Origin: Brucella oryzae
Lineage (GTDB): Bacteria > Pseudomonadota > Alphaproteobacteria > Rhizobiales > Rhizobiaceae
Direction of reading: 5' to 3'
DNA: 64,000 nucleotides
NCBI GenBank assembly: GCA_012103035.1
Contig: JAAVLL010000002.1
Span: 310,001-374,000 of the forward strand
Shown here in pieces: positions 36,051 through 46,188 of this stretch; the stretch's first letter is position 1, and every line of letters starts with the position of its first letter. The notes under the pieces are model-generated. The model was not told where the DNA came from, searched no databases, and saw only the letters and a list, made by a program, of their open reading frames with translations. A program made the translations under genes and the position numbers.

Positions 36051-37543
36051 ATGACAGATCGCCCAATTATGACGACGAGTGCAGGCGCTCCGATACCGGA
36101 CAACCAGAATTCCCTGAGCGCGGGCGAGCGTGGCCCGCTTTTGATGCAGGATTATCAGCTCATTGAAAACTGAGCCACCAAAACCGCGAACGTATTCCGG
36201 AACGTGCTGTCCACGCCAAGGGCTGGGGCGCATATGGTACGCTGACAATCACTGGCGATATTTCGAAATACACCAAGGCCAAGGTTCTGCAGCCAGGTGC
36301 CAAGACGCCGATGCTGGCGCGTTTTTCGACCGTTGCCGGAGAGCAGGGTGCGGCTGATGCCGAGCGCGATGTGCGCGGCTTTGCTCTCAAATTTTATACA
36401 GAGGAAGGCAACTGGGATCTGGTCGGCAATAACACGCCCGTGTTTTTGTGCGCGACCCGGTCAAATTCCCGGATTTCATCCACACCCAAAAGCGTCATCC
36501 CAAGACGAACCTGCGTTCAGCCACCGCCATGTGGGACTTCTGGTCGCTCTCGCCGGAGAGCCTGCATCAGGTGACGATCCTGATGTCCGATCGCGGCTTG
36601 CCGACTGACGTGCGTCATATCAACGGATACGGCTCTCACACCTATTCGTTCTGGAACGATGCCGGGGAGCGCTATTGGGTCAAGTTCCACTTCAAAACCA
36701 TGCAGGGGCACAAGCATTGGACCAATGCTGAAGCCGAGGGTGTGATTGGCCGCACGCGAGAATCCACGCAGGAAGACCTGTTCACCTCCATCGACAAGGG
36801 CGATTTCGAAGTGGAAGGTTCAGGTGCAGATCATGCCGGAACTCGATGCGGATAAAACGCCATACAATCCGTTCGATCTTACCAAGGTCTGGCCGCATGC
36901 AGACTATCCGCCGATTGATATCGGTATCATGGAGCTGAACCGTAACCCGGAGAATTACTTCACCGAGATCGAGAATGCGGCTTTCTCGCCGTCGAATATC
37001 GTGCCGGGGATCAGCTATTCGCCTGACAAAATGCTGCAGGCGCGTATCTTCTCCTATGCAGATGCCCACCGTCATCGCCTTGGCACGCATTACGAAAGCA
37101 TTCCAGTCAATCAGCCGAAGTGCCCGGTTCATCACTATCACCGCGATGGCCAGATGAATGTCTATGGCGGCATCAAGACCGGCAATCCGGATGCCTATTA
37201 CGAACCGAATTCATTCAATGGGCCAGTGGAACAGCCATCTGCCAAAGAACCGCCGCTACGTATTTCAGGTGATGCGGATCGCTACAACCACCGCATCGGA
37301 AATGATGATTACGCGCAGCCGCGGGCCCTGTTCAATCTGTTCGATGACGGACATAAACAACGCCTGTTCTCCAATATTGCTGCGGCAATGGGGGTGCCGG
37401 GCTTCATCGTCGAGCGTCAGCTCGGTCACTTCAAGCTGATCCATCCCGACTATGAGGCTGGTGTGCGTAAAGCCTTGAAGGATGCTCATGGTTACGAAGC
37501 CAACACGATTGCCACGAATGAAGAGGCAACAGCGGCTGAGTAA
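36051..37543 (+). CDS. katA: Monofunctional haem catalase
   Basis: Splits hydrogen peroxide. ATG 36051 follows a strong AGGAGGG. Catalytic His lies in [11 protein letters not shown], the distal Asn in the [13 protein letters not shown] region, and the proximal haem Tyr in [14 protein letters not shown]. About 499 residues, a small-subunit catalase. Bases are missing near 36165, 36448 and 36820. The C terminus ends TNEEATAAE. Divergent from oxyR, and ended by a strong hairpin. Confidence 0.95.
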
Positions 37544-37565
37544 ACCGTCTTAATAAGATAGAAAG

Positions 37566-37597
37566 AAAGCCGGAGCTCACCACTCCGGCTTTTGTTT
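37566..37597 (+). terminator. Intrinsic terminator of katA
   Basis: AAAGCCGGAG (37566-37575) pairs perfectly with CTCCGGCTTT (37583-37592), with a 7-nt loop and T-rich tail. Confidence 0.88.
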
Positions 37598-37664
37598 TGA
37601 TTTGCCGATTGCCTTTTCCTGCAAGGGAGGCTATGCCCAAGCAGGCATTCGAGAAGGAGACACA

Positions 37665-38950
37665 ATGCGGCTTGGCGGACGCCTGCAGGCGGCTATCGAG
37701 GTTCTGGGCGAGATTGAAGCGGGCGCGCGCCCGGCTTCTGATGTGCTGAAGGATTGGGGGCTTCCCATCGTTTTGCAGGCGCGGGTGACCGCGCTGTGAT
37801 CGGCAACATCGTCTATGATGCGCTGCGCCGCAAACTGTCCATCGCGTGGCGAATGGACGCCGATGACGCGCGCGCTCTGGCTTTTGGTGCTCTGCTGGCT
37901 GATGGTGGTATGGATATTGCGGCTCTCGATGCGGCTCTCGATCGAGATAAGTTCGCGCCGGAAGTACTGGAGCAGCCGCGCCGTGTTGCCTGGGAAAGCC
38001 GGGACGTCGCCGAAGCTCCTGCCCATGTTCAGGCAGATGTGCCGGAATGGTGCGCATTGTCGCTGAAGGAACTTTTCGGCGCGCGCTGGATCGAGGAAGG
38101 CAAGGCGCTTGCCACCCGCCCACCGGTCGATCTGCGCGTCAACAGCCTGAAGGCGAAGCCTGAACAGACGCTTGCGGCCTTGGAAAAGCCGGCGCTGCCC
38201 CTGCGCCATTTCTGGCACAGGCATTGCGCATTCCGCCGATTGAAGCGCTGGGCCGTCATCCGAATGTGCAGGGCGAACAGGCCTTTCTCGATGGCTGGTT
38301 CGAGGTTCAGGATCTGGGGTCACAGCTCGCCGCGCTCTTTGCCGGTGCCACGCCTGGCCAACAGGTACTGGATTATTGCGCTGGAGCTGGTGGCAAGACA
38401 TTGGCTCTGGCTGCTGCGATGCAAAACAGCGGTCAAATTCACGCCTATGATGCGGAACGCGCCCGATTGTCGCCGATGCATGAGCGACTGCAGCGTGCAG
38501 GGGCGCAATACGCAGGTCCATGGAAATCTCGATGCGCTCGACTCACTCAAAGGACAGATGGACCTCGTGCTGACTGATGCACCTTGCACGGGTTCCGGCA
38601 CATGGCGTCGCCGTCCTGATGCGAAATGGCGGCTGAACGACCAGCAGCTTGAGCGGCGCGTTCAGGACCAGAAGGACGTGCTGGAATCTGCCAAGCAATA
38701 TGTGAAACCGGGCGGGCGACTCGCCTATGTCACCTGTTCTCTATTTGCGGAAGAAAACACGCGACAGGTTGCGCGGTTTCTCACAGGTAACGCTGATTTT
38801 TCGGAAGTCGCGCCACAGGCGATCTGGGACACAATTGTTGCCGATGCTGGTGAAGTGGAGCCGGTATTTCCGTCGCATGGCGCGGTATTTTCGCCATTGT
38901 CCACTGGCACTGACGGCTTTTATGTGAGCATTCTGCAAAGATTAAAATAA
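37665..38950 (+). CDS. RsmB/NOP-family rRNA cytosine-C5 methyltransferase
   Basis: ATG 37665 has AAGGAG 7 bp upstream and opens MRLGGRLQAAIEVLGEI, an NusB-like N-terminal RNA-binding region. The SAM-binding motif is LDYCAGAGGKTLALA. The two catalytic Cys motifs are TDAPCTGSGTWRRRPDAKW and AYVTCSLFAEEN. About 430 residues. Probably methylates 16S rRNA C967. Bases are missing near 37762 (GGGG run), 38190 (A-run) and 38505. Followed 12 bp later by a thioesterase gene. Confidence 0.91.
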
Positions 38951-38962
38951 AACGGGGAGACG

Positions 38963-39416
38963 ATGTCAGCGCACCGCGTAGCAGAACCGGATTTCAAAGA
39001 GCGCGTCGAGGAAAGCTTTGGTCGACAGGCGGCCATGAAGCTGATCGGCGCTGAACTGACACGGTGTGAGCCTGGTATCGTTGAAGTCGAAATGCCGTTT
39101 CGTGAGGAACTGACGCAACAGCACGGTATTTTGCATGCGGGCATGATTTCTGCTGCGCTCGATTCTGCCTGCGGCTATGCGGCGCTGACGCTGATGCCTT
39201 CCGATGCGGCAGTACTGACCATCGAATTCAAAGTGAATCTGCTTGCCCCGGCAAAGGGAACGGTTCTTGTTTCGTGGTGAGGTTACGAAACCCGGTCGTA
39301 CAATCATGGTTAGCGATGGACAGGCATTTGCGGTTACCGACACGGAAGTGCGGCTGATCGCAACCATGACTGGAACAATGATGGTCGTGCAGGACAGAAA
39401 AGGCCTGCAAGGATGA
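38963..39416 (+). CDS. PaaI-like hotdog-fold thioesterase
   Basis: The hotdog signature is QQHGILHAGMISAALDSACGYAAL, with conserved HG and Asp. EFKVNLLAPAKG follows. Hydrolyses an acyl-CoA; the substrate is unknown. A missing base near 39275 makes the frame stop early. Read through, it continues FRGEVTKPGRTIMVSDG to a stop at 39414-39416. About 151 residues. Its stop overlaps the start of the next gene (ATGATGA), so the two are translationally coupled. Confidence 0.86.
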
Positions 39417-40062
39417 TGAAGATCGTCGCCGGAAAGCGTCTGCTCTACGTTATGGCTGTTGATGCCGAATATGGGCGTCATTTGGCGAAGCTCTTCACGC
39501 CGGTCATGATCGGGGTAGGGCCGGTGGAGGCGGCTGCCAATCTCGCCTATGCTCTTGCAGCTCTGATGCAGGCGGGAGAAAAGCCTGACCTTGTGGTTTC
39601 ACTTGGCTCTGCAGGCTCAGCCAGATTACCACAAGCGGAAGCGTTTCAAGTATCTTCCGTATCCTATCGCGATATGGATGCTTCGCCTCTCGGGTTTGAA
39701 AAAGGCGCAACACCATTTCTTGATCTTCCCAAAGTGATCGAACTCCCGGTTTCCGTACCGGAAATCCCTGCTGCATCGCTTTCAACAGGTGCAGATATCG
39801 TCTCCGGCAAAGCCTATGCGGCGATTGATGCGGATATGGTCGATATGGAAACCTATGCCTGTCTGCGCGCATGCCAGCTTGCAGGAATTCCGCTTTTGGA
39901 CTTCGCGGTATCTCCGATGGTGCAGGCGAGTTGCAACATGTCGGGGACTGGACACAGTATCTGCACATTATCGATGAAAAGCTGGCCTATGCGGTCGAGC
40001 GACTGGAGGCTGCAATCGCGGATGGTCTCCTGTCGGATCCTGACAATGGTATGTCAGTATAG
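39413..40062 (+). CDS. 5'-methylthioadenosine/S-adenosylhomocysteine nucleosidase-like protein
   Basis: Cleaves the glycosidic bond of MTA and SAH. Segments match the phosphorylase/nucleosidase fold: VMIGVGPVEAAANLA, VVSLGSAGSARL, and the substrate-binding VDMETYACLRACQLAGIPLL, where MET contacts ribose. The next motif, restored after a missing base near 39903, is LRGISDGAGELQHVGDW, with the catalytic Asp. About 217 residues. Overlaps the thioesterase gene and lies 88 bp upstream of guaA. Confidence 0.85.
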
Positions 40063-40150
40063 GTCGATTTTTGGCAACGCACTTGTTGAGCATGGCGTCT
40101 ATAATCCATATAGGCATTGCATCCCGGTCACTTTTAAATAGATGCTGCAC

Positions 40151-41710
40151 ATGAGCACCACGGCACATCCCGACACAATCCTAATTATCGACTTTGGCAG
40201 CCAGGTTACGCAGCTGATTGCGCGTCGCGTGCGCGAAGCCAACGTCTATTGTGAAATCGTCCCTTTCCAGTCTGCGGAAGGGGCTTTCAAGCGGCTGAAG
40301 CCGAAAGGTGTTATCCTTTCAGGCAGTCCCCATTCGACGACTGATATTGGGTCGCCGCGTGCGCCACAGGCGGTCTTCGAAGAAGGCATCCCGGTCCTTG
40401 GAATCTGCTATGGCGAGCAGACCATGTGCGCTCAGCTGGGTGGCAAGGTGGAAAGCGGTCACGACCGTGAGTTCGGTCGTGCTTTCCTGGATGTGCAGGA
40501 AGACAGCCCTCTCTTTGAAGGCATCTGGGCCAAGGGCACTCGTCATCAAGTCTGGATGAGCCACGGCGACCGCGTAACATCGCTGCCTGATGGTTTCACA
40601 ATTGTCGGTACGTCGCCAAATGCACCATTTGCCGCAATTGCGGATGAGAAGCGTAAATATTACGGCGTGCAGTTTCATCCTGAAGTCGTGCACACGCCGG
40701 ACGGCGCAAAGCTTCTTCAAAACTTCGTTCATCGCATTGTCGGCGTGAAGCCCGGTTGGACGATGGGTGCTTATCGCGAACAGGCCGTCGAAGCCATCCG
40801 CAAGCAGGTCGGCAGAGGCAAGGTTATCTGCGCGCTTTCCGGCGGCGTTGATTCTTCCGTTGCGGCACTTCTGGCGCATGAGGCTATTGGCGATCAGTTG
40901 ACCTGTATCCTCGTCGATCACGGTTTGATGCGTAAAACGAAGCGCAACAGGTCGTTGAAATGTTCCGCGAACATTACAACCTGCCGCTCATTCTGGTTGA
41001 TGCTGCTGATCGTTTCATCGGTGAGCTGGAAGGCGAAACCGATCCTGAAAAGAAGCGTAAGACGATTGGCCGTCTCTTTATCGAAGTGTTTGAGGAAGAA
41101 GCCAAGAAGCTGGGCGGTGCGGATTTCCTCGTGCAGGGCACACTCTATCCGGACGTGATCGAAAGTGTCTCGTTTACCGGTGGTCCTTCGGTCACGATCA
41201 AGTCGCACCACAATGTTGGCGGTTTGCCGGAGCGCATGAAGATGCAGCTCGTCGAACCACTGCGCGAATTGTTCAGGATGAAGTGCGCCTGCTCGGCAAG
41301 GAACTCGGCTTGCCGGACAGCTTCATTGGTCGTCATCCATTCCCGGGTCCGGGTCTTGCGATCCGCTGCCCGGGCGGCATTACGCGCGAAAAACTTGAAA
41401 TCCTGCGTGAAGCCGACGCGATCTATCTGGATGAAATCCGCAAGGCTGGCCTCTATGATGCCATCTGGCAGGCGTTTGCCGTTCTGCTACCTGTCCAGAC
41501 TGTAGGTGTTATGGGGATGGCCGTACCTACGAATTCGTCTGTGCGCTGCGCGCCGTGACTTCGGTGGATGGCATGACGGCCGATTTCTACCACTACGACA
41601 TGAACTTCCTTGGCAATGCGGCGACCCGCATCATCAACGAGGTCCGTGGCATCAATCGCGTTGTCTATGACGTGACTTCAAAGCCGCCTGGAACGATCGA
41701 GTGGGAATGA
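40151..41710 (+). CDS. guaA: GMP synthase (glutamine-hydrolysing)
   Basis: Converts XMP to GMP. The N-terminal amidotransferase domain has [18 protein letters not shown] and catalytic Cys in [11 protein letters not shown], with the triad HPE in QFHPEVVH. The ATP-pyrophosphatase P-loop is [12 protein letters not shown]. The C-terminal dimerisation domain ends PPGTIEWE. About 520 residues. Bases are missing near 40937, 41274 and 41505. ATG 40151 (MSTTAHPD) fits family starts better than ATG 40142. The 3' end of guaA is a known integration hotspot, and an integrase gene follows 250 bp later. Confidence 0.96.
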
Positions 41711-41757
41711 TCCCGCGTCCGGCATAGACCTGCATCAAAGAGCACTAAAATACCTCT

Positions 41758-41783
41758 AAGCCCGTGTAACTGCGGGCTTTTTC
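41758..41783 (+). terminator. Intrinsic terminator of guaA
   Basis: AAGCCCG (41758-41764) pairs with CGGGCTT (41773-41779), 8-nt loop, then TTTTC. Confidence 0.82.
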
Positions 41784-41839
41784 ATTATTGGCTTGGCATA
41801 GTCTGGCAAATTTTCGCATCGCTAAGCACCCGGTTTTAT

Positions 41840-41922
41840 GGCATGGTAGATGGTACGATTTGAACCTGATGCCATGTTCAGCACTCGATACCATGTTGCT
41901 CCTGATGGGGTGGTCATGGTAT
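41840..41922. repeat. Cluster of CATGGTA/TACCATG inverted motifs before the integrase gene
   Basis: Four related motifs occur in 83 bp: GGCATGGTA (41840-41848), ATGCCATG (about 41868-41875), ATACCATG (41888-41895) and CATGGTAT (41915-41922). The last two are exact inverted copies. They may be arm-type integrase or excisionase sites, or an operator. No function is proven. Confidence 0.45.
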
Positions 41923-41959
41923 TGAATTCATATAGCGCATTGTTCTGTAAGGAGTTTTT

Positions 41960-42713
41960 ATGGGAGATGCGAGGCTTTTTGAGCATGGTATTTTTGAGAG
42001 GAAACCCAACCCGACCATGCTGACTGATACCAAGCTGCGCGACCTCAAGCCAAAGGACAAGCTCTACAAAGTGAATGACCGTGACGGCCTCTACGTGGCC
42101 ATCACGCCAGCGGGTTCGATTTCATTCCGCTACAACTACTCGATCCACGGCAGGCAGGAGACAATCACCTTTGGCCGCTACGGTGTCGGAGGGATCACGC
42201 TAGCGGAAGCCCGCGAACGGCTGGGCGAAGCCAAGAAGATGATCGCCGCAGGGAAATCTCCAGTCAAAGAGAGGCGCGGGACAAAGCCCGCATCAAGGAT
42301 GCTGAGACATTCGGCGCGTGGGCCGAGAAGTGGTTACGCGGCTATCAGATGGCCCCAGCACCCGCGACATGCGCCGCTTAGTCTACGAACGTTAGCTAAA
42401 GCCGAAATTTGGCAACCCAAGCTAGCGGAGATTACTCACGAAGACCTGCGAGCGCTGGCTGACGCCATCGTGGAGCGGGGCACCGGCGACCGCAGTGCTT
42501 TGTCGCGAAGTCGTAATGCAGGTCTTTCGTTGGGCCATCGAGCGCGGTCAGAAGGTTGAGAACCCAGCCGATCTGGTGCGCCCCTCGACCATCGCCAAGT
42601 TCAAGCCGCGAGATCGAGCGCTGGCGCCCGATGAAATCGCCTTCATGTACCAGTACATGGAGCGCATTGGCACCACGCCTTCCATTCGGGTGGCCGCCAA
42701 GTTGCTGTTGTGT
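41960..42713 (+). pseudogene. P4-type phage/island integrase, 3' truncated by insertion sequences
   Basis: ATG 41960 follows AAGGAG. The N-terminal DUF4102-type arm-binding domain shows LTDTKLRDLKPKDKLYKVND, GLYVAITPAGSISFRYNY and GRQETITFGRYGVGGITLAEARE. After missing bases near 42262, 42350 and 42485 it continues through a SAM-like core-binding domain (FGAWAEKWLRGYQM, LAEITHEDLRALADAIVERG, VMQVFRWAIERGQKVENPAD) to RVAAKLLL. There the homology stops abruptly near 42713. The catalytic domain with R-H-R-Y is absent, so this is a real truncation, not just sequencing error. Tyrosine recombinases of this group mark genomic islands, and this one sits beside guaA. Confidence 0.87.
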
Positions 42714-42754
42714 CAATCGGCATCTAAACGGGCCCCTTATCGGCGTCCCAAAAG
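42714..42754. mobile_element. Probable IS21-like terminal sequence, cut off by the IS6 element
   Basis: The sequence at the integrase break begins TGTCAATCGGCATCTAAACG and continues with GGGCCCC and GGCGTCCCAAAAGG. TG-starting ends with ...GGCA..TAAA.(C/G).GGCCC and repeats of GTCCAAAAGGG are how I remember IS21-family termini. Only about 41 bp remain before the IS6 end. Identification rests on pattern memory, and no partner end is seen. Confidence 0.35.
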
Positions 42755-43356
42755 GGTTCCGTTACAAAAATTCACACTGCATGGAACACATCTGAACTTT
42801 GGACACGGCTATGCTGTGAGTTCCGTGAGTTGTTGTTGAGCGAGAACGGTTTCGCTGTTGCAAAGACGCCTTGTTGCTTGCGCATCATGTGAATCAGTTC
42901 GATGCCGGAAAGTGTGATGTCGACCGCGACTGCGGACTTGAAGCCGAGCATGGATCGGATGCGTCGTTTGACACGGTGATGATCCTGTTCAATGGCGTTG
43001 TTCATGTATTTACTGGACAGAATAGCGATAGGGTTACCAGCCTGTAACAACCGGTTTTCAGCGTCGTACCGTATGATTGCCACGCGATTGGTGTGACTGC
43101 CGTCAATAGTGATTTTCTCTGCCTGCCATGCCGGGCCAAAGCCTTGCGGATAAAGCGTTTGGCAGCTTTCAGGTCTCGGGCTTTGCTGAACAGGAACTCG
43201 ACCGTATCGCCATTGCTGTCGATGGCGCGATACAGATAAAGCCATTCGCCTTTGACCTTTATGTAGGTCTCATCAAAGTTCCATCTTCGCGTGACCGTTC
43301 GCTTTCTCCGGTGGAAGCGTTCTAACAATTTGGGGCTGAAGTGCAAAACCCAACGA

Positions 43357-43372
43357 CGTACGACCTGTGAAA
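43357..43372 (+). repeat. Left target duplication and inverted end of the IS1182-family element
   Basis: CGTA (43357-43360) is the target copy. CGACCTGTGAAA (43361-43372) is the left terminal repeat. Confidence 0.88.
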
Positions 43373-45139
43373 TTATTAAGTTTGGTACTGGATAATGTTC
43401 AAAGCTGCATCGCTCCAGCGATGCGAGAGCAAACCGATGACTAAGATGTGCACGAGGGCCTTTGGGACCAACCTTTGCGGTTAGTCGTATTTGCAGGCTT
43501 GGTCTTCAGGCGGTGGCCGCTGCAATTCTTGGTTTCCAGCGCAGGCGGATCCATTGCCGGATATCGTAGGCCAGCAGGGCTCACAGGGCTTCCGTTCCTG
43601 CCTTTGCCAACCCGCGTACACGAAAGCGCCGCAGTCCCAGCTTGTCTTTCAGCCACGCATTGACGAACTCTGCGACACGTCCACGTTCGCGGACTAACGC
43701 TTTGTCTCTGGCGAATTTTTCCGAGAGCGGAACACACTCACTACAGGGTCCTCGTGTGTAACGACAATCGATCGCCCATAGCGCTGGTTGCCTGAGCAAC
43801 ATTGGCGGCGACTGGGGCATGGCCGACAATCAGTCGGGCTGGCCAGATAACGCACCATCCTTCTTCCAGGTCGCACATGGCCATAGCGAGCGGTGAGTAT
43901 CTTGCCTTCCGGACAAACGTAGCTGTCGGACGCCGTATCGTACTGGAACTTATCGGGCAGGAAAGCGTCCGTTACCCCAACACGAGCAAACCGTTGCTTG
44001 GCGCGGCCATCAGTTTCAGTCCATGGCCCGACAAGTTCAATGTCTCTGTCATGCGCGGCCAGAATGTTCGCCCGACTGGTATAGCCTGCATCCACCACCA
44101 TCTGATCAGGTGACTGACCCAATCGCTTTCTAATCTGCTCAATTGCTGGAGCAAGGTATTCGTAGTCAGGGGCCGTTTGCCCAATATCCAGGCCCACGGC
44201 AATGCCAAGCTGCGTCAGTCGAGATCTGGACGTTATAACTCAAGGCGTAGTGGCCATCGCCATGACGCATGATCCGCGCTTCCGGATCTGTCGAACTAAC
44301 GCCGGTCTGGCGCTGGCGGGTGCGCGCATAACCCGGGCGCTTGGCTACACTTATCTGTTGGGCATGGAGAAGCGCCTGCTCAAGCCGTTCGATGCGTTCG
44401 CGACCAGCCCGTTCGCGTGCAGCGGCCTGCCGGACTGTTGCCTCCCGTTACGAGGATCTCCCATCGAAGCGACATGATGCCGTGCTGCGGCCAGATGCTT
44501 GACGATCTGCGCTTCCTGCTTGAAAGAGCCTGGCCCCGCCTGCGCTGTGATTTTCGTGCCGTCATGCATGATGCTCTGCAGAGCGATCAGACCCTCGGTG
44601 CTTAACACGGCGAGCACTTGGGTGAACATTTCATCAAGAGCTTCGCGATGGGCAAGGCGAAAGTCGGACAGGGTATGATGATTGATGACAAGGAGCCCCA
44701 TCAACCAGGGAAAGTCCGGATCGTGCTCACAGCGACGCTCCACCTCACGGGCAGATCCGATACCTCGGCTATAAGAGTAAATCCATAAGCTCACCAGTAG
44801 CCGTGGATCATAGGCGGGTCGCCCGGTAACACCTTCAAGTGAGCCAATCCCTGCCGCAAAGGCGGACAGATCAAGTTGGCCAACCAATTCCCAGATCGCC
44901 CGAACAGGATGATCTTCTTCCAGCAACCGTTCAACATCCAGCATCTCCCAACAAAGCTACCGACGATCCGCTTGCACCAGTCGAACTGGCCTGCTTCGCG
45001 ATTGAGTTATATGACCGTTAGATGCCGCGGCAACATTCACTGATGCTTTCGGACCTATGCGATTCATCCCCAAATCCTCCCCGAAACACTGCCAGAACCA
45101 TAGCGTATTTCAGGTCCAAACAGGATTTTTCACAGGTCG
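43361..45139 (-). mobile_element. IS1182-family insertion sequence inside the IS6 transposase gene
   Basis: Boundaries are set by perfect 12-bp inverted ends, CGACCTGTGAAA at 43361-43372 and its complement TTTCACAGGTCG at 45128-45139. A 4-bp direct duplication (CGTA on the plus strand) lies at 43357-43360 and 45140-45143. Excising 1,779 bp plus one CGTA rebuilds the IS6 transposase frame. The only coding region is the transposase. Confidence 0.9.
43506..44944 (-). CDS. IS1182-family transposase
   Basis: ATG 44944 opens MLDVERLLEEDHPVRAIWELV. DUF772-type N-terminal domain: GRPAYDPRLLVSLWIYSYSRG, SAREVERRCEHDPDFPWLMG and HTLSDFRLAH. The DDE catalytic part shows SIMHDGTKITAQAG with the first Asp and VVDAGYTSRANILAAHD with the second. 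A Cys-rich CPSRRQCC segment precedes the conserved YGRSIVV and the late Glu region. Breaks near 44470, 44195, 43720 and 43545 are single-base errors. The last one restores ALWALLAYDIRQWIRLRW and stops at 43506. About 480 residues. Possibly still active if the true sequence is intact. Confidence 0.86.
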
Positions 45140-45143
45140 CGTA
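45128..45143 (-). repeat. Right inverted end and target duplication of the IS1182-family element
   Basis: TTTCACAGGTCG (45128-45139) is the inverse of the left end. CGTA (45140-45143) repeats the left target copy. Confidence 0.88.
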
Positions 45144-45410
45144 CCGTCGCATGATCCAGCGCGATGCCGCGCTCGGCCATCATCACCTTCAGATTGGTAG
45201 GCTCAGATTGTAAGCCAGGTACCATCGAACACACAGAAGGATGACGGATTTGTCGAAATGGCGGCCTTTGAACATTGATTATACCCTGCTAACGTAAAGC
45301 CGAGAGGTTACTCCTGCCGCCCTTGACGAAACGTTTGCAACACATCCCAAACAAGTAGTGGGGAGACGCTTGCTATGCTCGACAAGTCGTGGGATGCTGT
45401 AGAAAGTGTA

Positions 45411-45771
45411 TTAACGCGCCTGTTCATCCGCTCCGACGTCGGCGATCAAGTCGACAAGAATGGCGCGCGGGATTTCATACCTGACCTCAAGGCAACATTG
45501 TTCCAGCCATACGCTCCGTACAACGGGATCAGAGAAACTTGAGAGCGCCTGCCACAAGCGAGGGCAGACATTCTGCACTTTTGTCAATCTGACCTTTTCC
45601 CAGCCAGCAGCCCGAGTCTTGGAGAGACTATGCGCTACCCCAGGAATACCCGACTTCGTTTGAGCACGATAAATCAGCTCCACTTTCGATCGGAAGTCAT
45701 TTTCTGGCTGTTAGAGCTAAGGCATCCCCTGCCGCTATCGCCGCTTCTTCAATGCTTGAGCTTTTTCCCAT
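45411..45771 (-). CDS. Hypothetical protein, second gene of a small unknown operon
   Basis: ATG 45771 gives MGKSSSIEEAAIAAGDALALTA. After a missing base near 45697 it continues ENDFRSKVELIYRAQ, SKTRAAGWEKVRL, RLWQALSSFSDPVVR and VDLIADVGADEQAR. About 119 residues, mostly helical, no signal or membrane segment. I do not recognise the family. It is 40 bp after another unknown gene on the same strand. A plus-strand reading of 45460-45663 is less protein-like. Confidence 0.5.
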
Positions 45772-45810
45772 GGTGGGAAAACCAATCTGGTTGACGAACA
45801 GGAAGAGAAA

Positions 45811-46097
45811 TCAGAATTTTGTGAGCAGCACACGCAAAGTTTCGTCACGCAGTTCAAAAACATCGAACACGCCTAGTGCATGCAGCGCAGGCATTGCGCC
45901 TACCATTTCCTCAACGAGTGCCTTGTGTGCATTCTCATCAGTCCCCGGATCCATCCAACGCAAGGCATTTTGCAGAAATGCAGCATAGTACCTTTACGAA
46001 TTGTCATTCCGTCAACCTGGGCACAATTGACCGCGTCCGGCAGCAAGTCCTCCGGGCGCATGACAATCGCCCTTCTGACATTGATTTGCTTTGGCAT
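45811..46097 (-). CDS. Hypothetical protein, first gene of a small unknown operon
   Basis: ATG 46097 gives MPKQINVRRAIVMRPEDLLP, then VDGMTIRKGTMAAFLQ after one missing G near 45987. It continues NALRWMDPGTDENAHKALVEE, MPALHALGVFDVFELRDE and ends LRVLLTKF. About 95 residues, predicted helical, acidic. I do not recognise a domain. Context is accessory DNA between insertion sequences and an AraC regulator. Confidence 0.55.
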
Positions 46098-46188
46098 TCT
46101 TTACACTCCGTCAGTCTGTGATTTGAGTCTAAGATCATCGTTCTGGTGAAACTACCTGATAAATGTCATTCAATAGCGTGAATCGGCC

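Larger units (their letters stand above)
42772..45275 (-). pseudogene. IS6-family transposase, split by an inserted IS
   Basis: The N-terminal piece (45275 down to 45140) reads MFKGRHFDKSVILLCVRWY, LAYNLSL and MMAERGIALDHATV. The C-terminal piece (from 43360 down) resumes RRWVLHFSPKL. It continues through the DDE catalytic domain: FDETYIKVKGEWLYLYRAID, TIDGSHTNRVAI and NAIEQDHHRVKRR. A base error near 43165 also breaks the frame. Joining the pieces at the duplicated TACG restores the reading exactly (GCG ACG GTA CGT CGT TGG). The enzyme is therefore inactivated by the insertion. Confidence 0.88.
42755..45347 (-). mobile_element. IS6-family insertion sequence, interrupted by an IS1182-family element
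   Basis: Removing the inserted 1,779-bp element and one target copy leaves about 810 bp, the normal length of IS6-family elements. Candidate 14-bp ends are GGTTCCGTTACAAA at 42755 and, on the other strand from 45347, GGATGTGTTGCAAA. They match at 9 of 14 positions and resemble the GG...TGTTGCAAA ends of the family. The flanking 8-bp sequences (CCCAAAAG and CAAACAAG) are not a clean duplication, which may reflect base errors or later rearrangement. Confidence 0.7.

Noticed and set aside
42747-42754. Target-site duplication of the IS6 element (CCCAAAAG versus CAAACAAG)
   Set aside because: Only five of eight positions agree, so it cannot be claimed as a duplication.
45460-45663. Plus-strand 67-codon frame in the accessory region
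   Set aside because: The opposite strand gives a longer, more protein-like product linked to an upstream gene.
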